Positions 63,801-64,000 of a stretch of DNA of 64,000 nt are shown here, in pieces. The notes below the pieces were generated by a model. It was not told the origin of the DNA, did not search any database, and saw only the letters and a list, made by a program, of their open reading frames with translations. The position numbers and the translations under genes are program-made. Position 1 is the stretch's first letter; each line of letters begins with the position of its first letter. Source of the stretch: Flavobacterium sp. 1 (GTDB lineage Bacteria; Bacteroidota; Bacteroidia; Flavobacteriales; Flavobacteriaceae); contig NZ_PGER01000001.1 in assembly GCF_002797935.1 (NCBI RefSeq), positions 4,030,001-4,094,000 on the forward strand, read 5' to 3'.

Positions 63801-64000
63801 AAGGTCAACTGTCAATGGAGAACCAACAAAACATTGTGTCGCTATTGGTAAAGCTTTAACCGCTGGTGCCAAATCAAATGGAACTGCAATCGTTTTTATC
63901 TCAATACATCCATTAGCATCTTTTACATAAACATCCCAAGATAAATCAGCAAGATTCGTATCTGCTGAAAGTACTGGATTGTTACTATAGGCGATTGGTG
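54894..64000 (-). CDS. giant SprB-like T9SS adhesin (partial, 5' end outside window)
   Basis: An open frame of 3,034 codons to the window edge without a true start. It consists of SprB-type repeats of about 80 residues, each with a GGxxPYxYS strand, an FxxLxxGxYxVTVTDxNGC end, and conserved cysteines. The C-terminal domain (FDFVDIEIPNVFTPTGDGTND..WDGKYKGAELPMGDYWYVL) is the T9SS type B / gliding-motility C-terminal signal. Three near-identical 579-aa blocks lie toward the N-terminal part in this window. The product is probably a cell-surface adhesin exported with the downstream SprF-like protein, possibly for gliding or biofilm. Confidence 0.9.
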   Translation of the reverse strand, partial: PIAYSNNPVLSADTNLADLSWDVYVKDANGCIEIKTIAVPFDLAPAVKALPIATQCFVGSPLTVDLSPYFDIPAGGAVYTVNGSDIAGSNAVLNASGTYVFGVRDANGCTVTTPYTVNPQLQIDAVLVSDLTCIADAVISFTAKDGSSSYTAYEVSYNGNPYVAASSPNTYALAGTYKFRVTDSQGCQAESNDVIVTPKTVPAFTTAQVNVSCIGSTDASLTITASNGIAPYTYALSGTNHTGDASGIYTGLPIGSYTVTVTDAKGCTSLAAAAIVISNPAVLSASVAGFAVKTNCDVATDVKVLATGGTLPYYYDFGTGYSTTDNITVNDNGSDQLVAYSVKDGNGCIVTGSTTVFKLNPPASGSITATPIYCAPLASTTSTVTVNAAAGTGVGTLTYTILPSVPTGVVQTGNQFAGLSVGDYTFQVTDANGCSYQELYTVKAVTPIAIVGGVTNAISCNASNGTNTNGSAAFTVTGVSASSTYKYDINGGAVTTGQTASTINLSSLGAGTYVVTVTDETTLCTSFASVTLSEPAAIAYTAGASKVYCTQDISQITVSGVSGGTGVYTYAVVKSAAPAPIAYSNNPVLSADTNLADLSWDVYVKDANGCIEIKTIAVPFDLAPAVKALPIATQCFVGSPLTVDLSPYFDIPAGGAVYTVNGSDIAGSNAVLNASGTYVFGVRDANGCTVTTPYTVNPQLQIDAVLVSDLTCIADAVISFTAKDGSSSYTAYEVSYNGNPYVAASSPNTYALAGTYKFRVTDSQGCQAESNDVIVTPKTVPAFTTAQVNVSCIGSTDASLTITASNGIAPYTYALSGTNHTGDASGIYTGLPIGSYTVTVTDAKGCTSLAAAAIVISNPAVLSASVAGFAVKTNCDVATDVKVLATGGTLPYYYDFGTGYSTADSITVNDNGSDQLVAYSVKDGNGCIVTGNTTVFKLNPPASGSMTATPIYCAPLASTTSTVTVNAAAGTGVGTLTYTILPSVPTGVVQTGNQFAGLSVGDYTFQVTDANGCSYQELYTVKAVTPIAIVGGVTNAISCNASNGTNTNGSAAFTVTGVSASSTYKYDINGGAVTTGQTASTINLSSLGAGTYVVTVTDETTLCTSFASVTLSEPAAIAYTAGASKVYCTQDISQITVSGVSGGTGVYTYAVVKSAAPAPIAYSNNPVLSADTNLADLSWDVYVKDANGCIEIKTIAVPFDLAPAVKALPIATQCFVGSPLTVDLSPYFDIPAGGAVYTVNGSDIAGSNAVLNASGTYVFGVRDANGCTVTTPYTVNPQLQIDAVLVSDLTCIADAVISFTAKDGSSSYTAYEVSYNGNPYVAASSPNTYALAGTYKFRVTDSQGCQAESNDVIVTPKTVPAFTTAQVNVSCIGSTDASLTITASNGIAPYTYALSGTNHTGDASGIYTGLPIGSYTVTVTDAKGCTSLAAAAIVITEPALLKASAVVTPFGCSITNAPQDAVITINALGGTTPYSYSFDNGFTFQTSASFTVNSSQTINYVVLDGNGCKTIGSADVLPYTPPTDMDITASAVYCNAPSATVTVNSVTGGVPSYTYNIDGGAYQVLNEFYNLLPKIYVLGVKDANGCIVTKPFEVKEASKITASAQLVNNVYCMTGNTGSVRFTVSNYINSGNYTFGLTPATGSFTQSGDVITYTGLVAGSYTFTVTDNISGCVATVANFKIDEPIDAVNFTTTATNINCTNDNATISVTATGGTAPYKYAVARATDPVPALSSFITSDQLAVDTNNGIYMNWVVYVADANGCQINKPQSIILDASPTISSAIATKCPSATGTYDITVTASGFSTALEYSLDGISFQTSNIITVNKAGNYNVIVKDANGCLSTAAPVTILQPLSLTAVVATVPSCDDNDGKVNVSATGGSSNYVYNIDGGAFVATTSFNGVTGANHTFGVRDTDTLCEFYVPVSLTKATSVTGFALSMTSVTCNGGADGTITAKMDTPASGINDNPVYMYSLNGGTPQASNVFTDLKTANGYTVIVTSGRGCKATASIDVTEPGIITVPAPVVTEFGCTTGNGTNYATISVGLPTGGSNVFTIYEFIKNGNSVQRGDNPVYIESDLLGSNYNYVINVYDSKGCVGTTMAIIKPFIGIDFAAPSAVTVIKPITCNSNEDIQVNATTTGGTPASLNYTIEGTATNAIAYPSQTNTSGQFTNLTVGSYTITVSNPITGCSLKTVHYVNEPNTFDLVASNVKNVTCHGTSTGSVDLTYVDNQLVPSNDAGAFRYIITGPTGTSLPITTSGAAINIPNLPAGVYTVKATLVATPTCEVETTFTIEQPAAILKISENHTPITCDPGNDGTISVSADGGWSSNYLYELVGPVSVAYSAQSDFTGLTDGLYTINVKDINGCIATTTVQLSNPKPIIVTASAVASVLLCNGDSTGEIVVNPPTGGQGSNYSYILNYISASPVFSSAPQSSPVFSGLRAGTYSVTVVDGLGCISQPTANIILTDPAKVEATLALASEKTCQNDARLTLSATGGKGPYEYSSDINFATILGSFASTKTFSVGLGDHQYYVRDANGCVGFISNNVKINPITPLSLNLDLSNAVVMCKGSSTGIIDATALGGLGNYGFTLLDNSNNIIRPLQATGYFEYLPKGNYVVRVDSGDCQLEKAVTITEPNTAIAATYTVTPITCNGNNDGKIVINASDGTGKITYAISPNLNQYFETNTFENLEPGFYKVIVQDQNGCFILFNDIEVKEPAPIIATVVPGSIQQSVCSDFNEGAFNITVTGGVGPYSTSIDNEAGPYVPGQFTFSKLSGGTHTVYIKDANTCTYPLVVELDASVTLNPVAVLSYDCVNDLPANKVTVNIDSSNKPADVVYSLDSSSVTQTSNVFTNLVPGDHFIIAHHKNYCVDATAVFHIDQIDPLAMTLDLGRLNEIVATATGGSGVYQYSVNGESIGSNNKYIYYHSGDYAVTVTDSNGCSFTATKHFDFVDIEIPNVFTPTGDGTNDTWEPTNTINYPDIQFVVYDRYGREVGSFGAGQSWDGKYKGAELPMGDYWYVLKLRNSQDDREFIGHFTLYR
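59701..64000 (-). repeat. 1,737-bp near-identical direct repeat, 2 full copies and part of a third
   Basis: Equivalent bases recur at 59701, 61438 and 63175, a period of exactly 1,737 bp (579 codons). The copies differ at only a few positions near 61160 and 62897 (for example GSITATPI versus GSMTATPI and TTDNITV versus TADSITV). The third copy runs off the window. Such long tandem repeats favour copy-number change by recombination and are hard to assemble with short reads. Confidence 0.95.

Noticed and set aside
1..64000. tRNA, rRNA or riboswitch genes
   Set aside because: I looked for tRNA arms and common riboswitch cores in the spacers and saw none I could support.
63872..64000. Start codon of the adhesin near 63872
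   Set aside because: The frame stays open to the window edge and the repeat continues, so the real start is upstream of the window.

Overview
The window looks like chromosome of a flavobacterium (Bacteroidetes, probably Flavobacterium). The evidence is AT-rich DNA, Bacteroidetes-type promoter boxes (TAnnTTTG), lipoproteins with short K/E/D-rich tails after the lipobox cysteine, a thermolysin-like protease with a C-terminal type IX secretion (T9SS) tail, a gldH locus, and a giant SprB-like adhesin followed by a PorP/SprF partner.

Layout. Positions 1-12,800 hold a nearly complete heme pathway. On the minus strand, in transcription order: hemA, hemC, hemD, hemE, a 125-aa unknown, a GNAT acetyltransferase, hemF, a two-gene foreign-looking cassette (Panacea-domain protein plus 616-aa membrane protein), hemB and a c-type cytochrome lipoprotein. 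On the plus strand: an AraC regulator, hemH and hemJ. The intergenic gaps of the heme cluster carry several different palindromes. Positions 12,800-24,400 hold a sensor kinase, an enoyl-CoA hydratase, a DUF4143 ATPase behind a palindromic tandem repeat, small conserved genes, acyl-ACP desaturase and plsC, rnpA, a DUF4349 lipoprotein, an S41 protease and a DUF4256 protein. This stretch ends in a relic where an IS1595-like transposase tail is joined to a fragment of a SpmB-like gene.

Positions 24,400-35,200 carry the M4 protease, class I fumarase, an intradiol dioxygenase-like/pirin-like/unknown trio, a LytS/LytR-type two-component pair and the two subunits of a 3-oxoacid CoA-transferase. Positions 35,200-39,400 hold PBP1A, a frameshifted gldH and a RicT/PSP1 protein. 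Positions 39,500-42,200 are accessory: a RhuM-family protein, a 231-aa unknown, a GC-rich degenerate repeat block and a 164-aa unknown. Positions 42,300-45,200 are an apparent tRNA-hydroxylation operon (TrhO, TrhP, ferredoxin), in which TrhO and TrhP share a paralogous C-terminal domain.

Positions 45,600-54,900 contain a double FKBP lipoprotein, an ElaA-type acetyltransferase, DUF4837 and DUF1080 lipoproteins, a LysM lytic transglycosylase, an IS630-family element with a split transposase, pgk and a sprF-like gene. From 54,894 to the window edge is one adhesin reading frame of more than 3,000 codons. It contains two full copies and part of a third copy of a 1,737-bp near-identical repeat.

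The strongest candidate for an undescribed system is the Panacea plus 616-aa membrane-protein pair inside the heme operon. Its two genes are directly abutting (TAAATG), strikingly AT-rich, and fit the layout of an antitoxin/effector pair. Second is the TrhO-TrhP-ferredoxin operon with its shared domain. All functions are from sequence reading alone; no searches were run.
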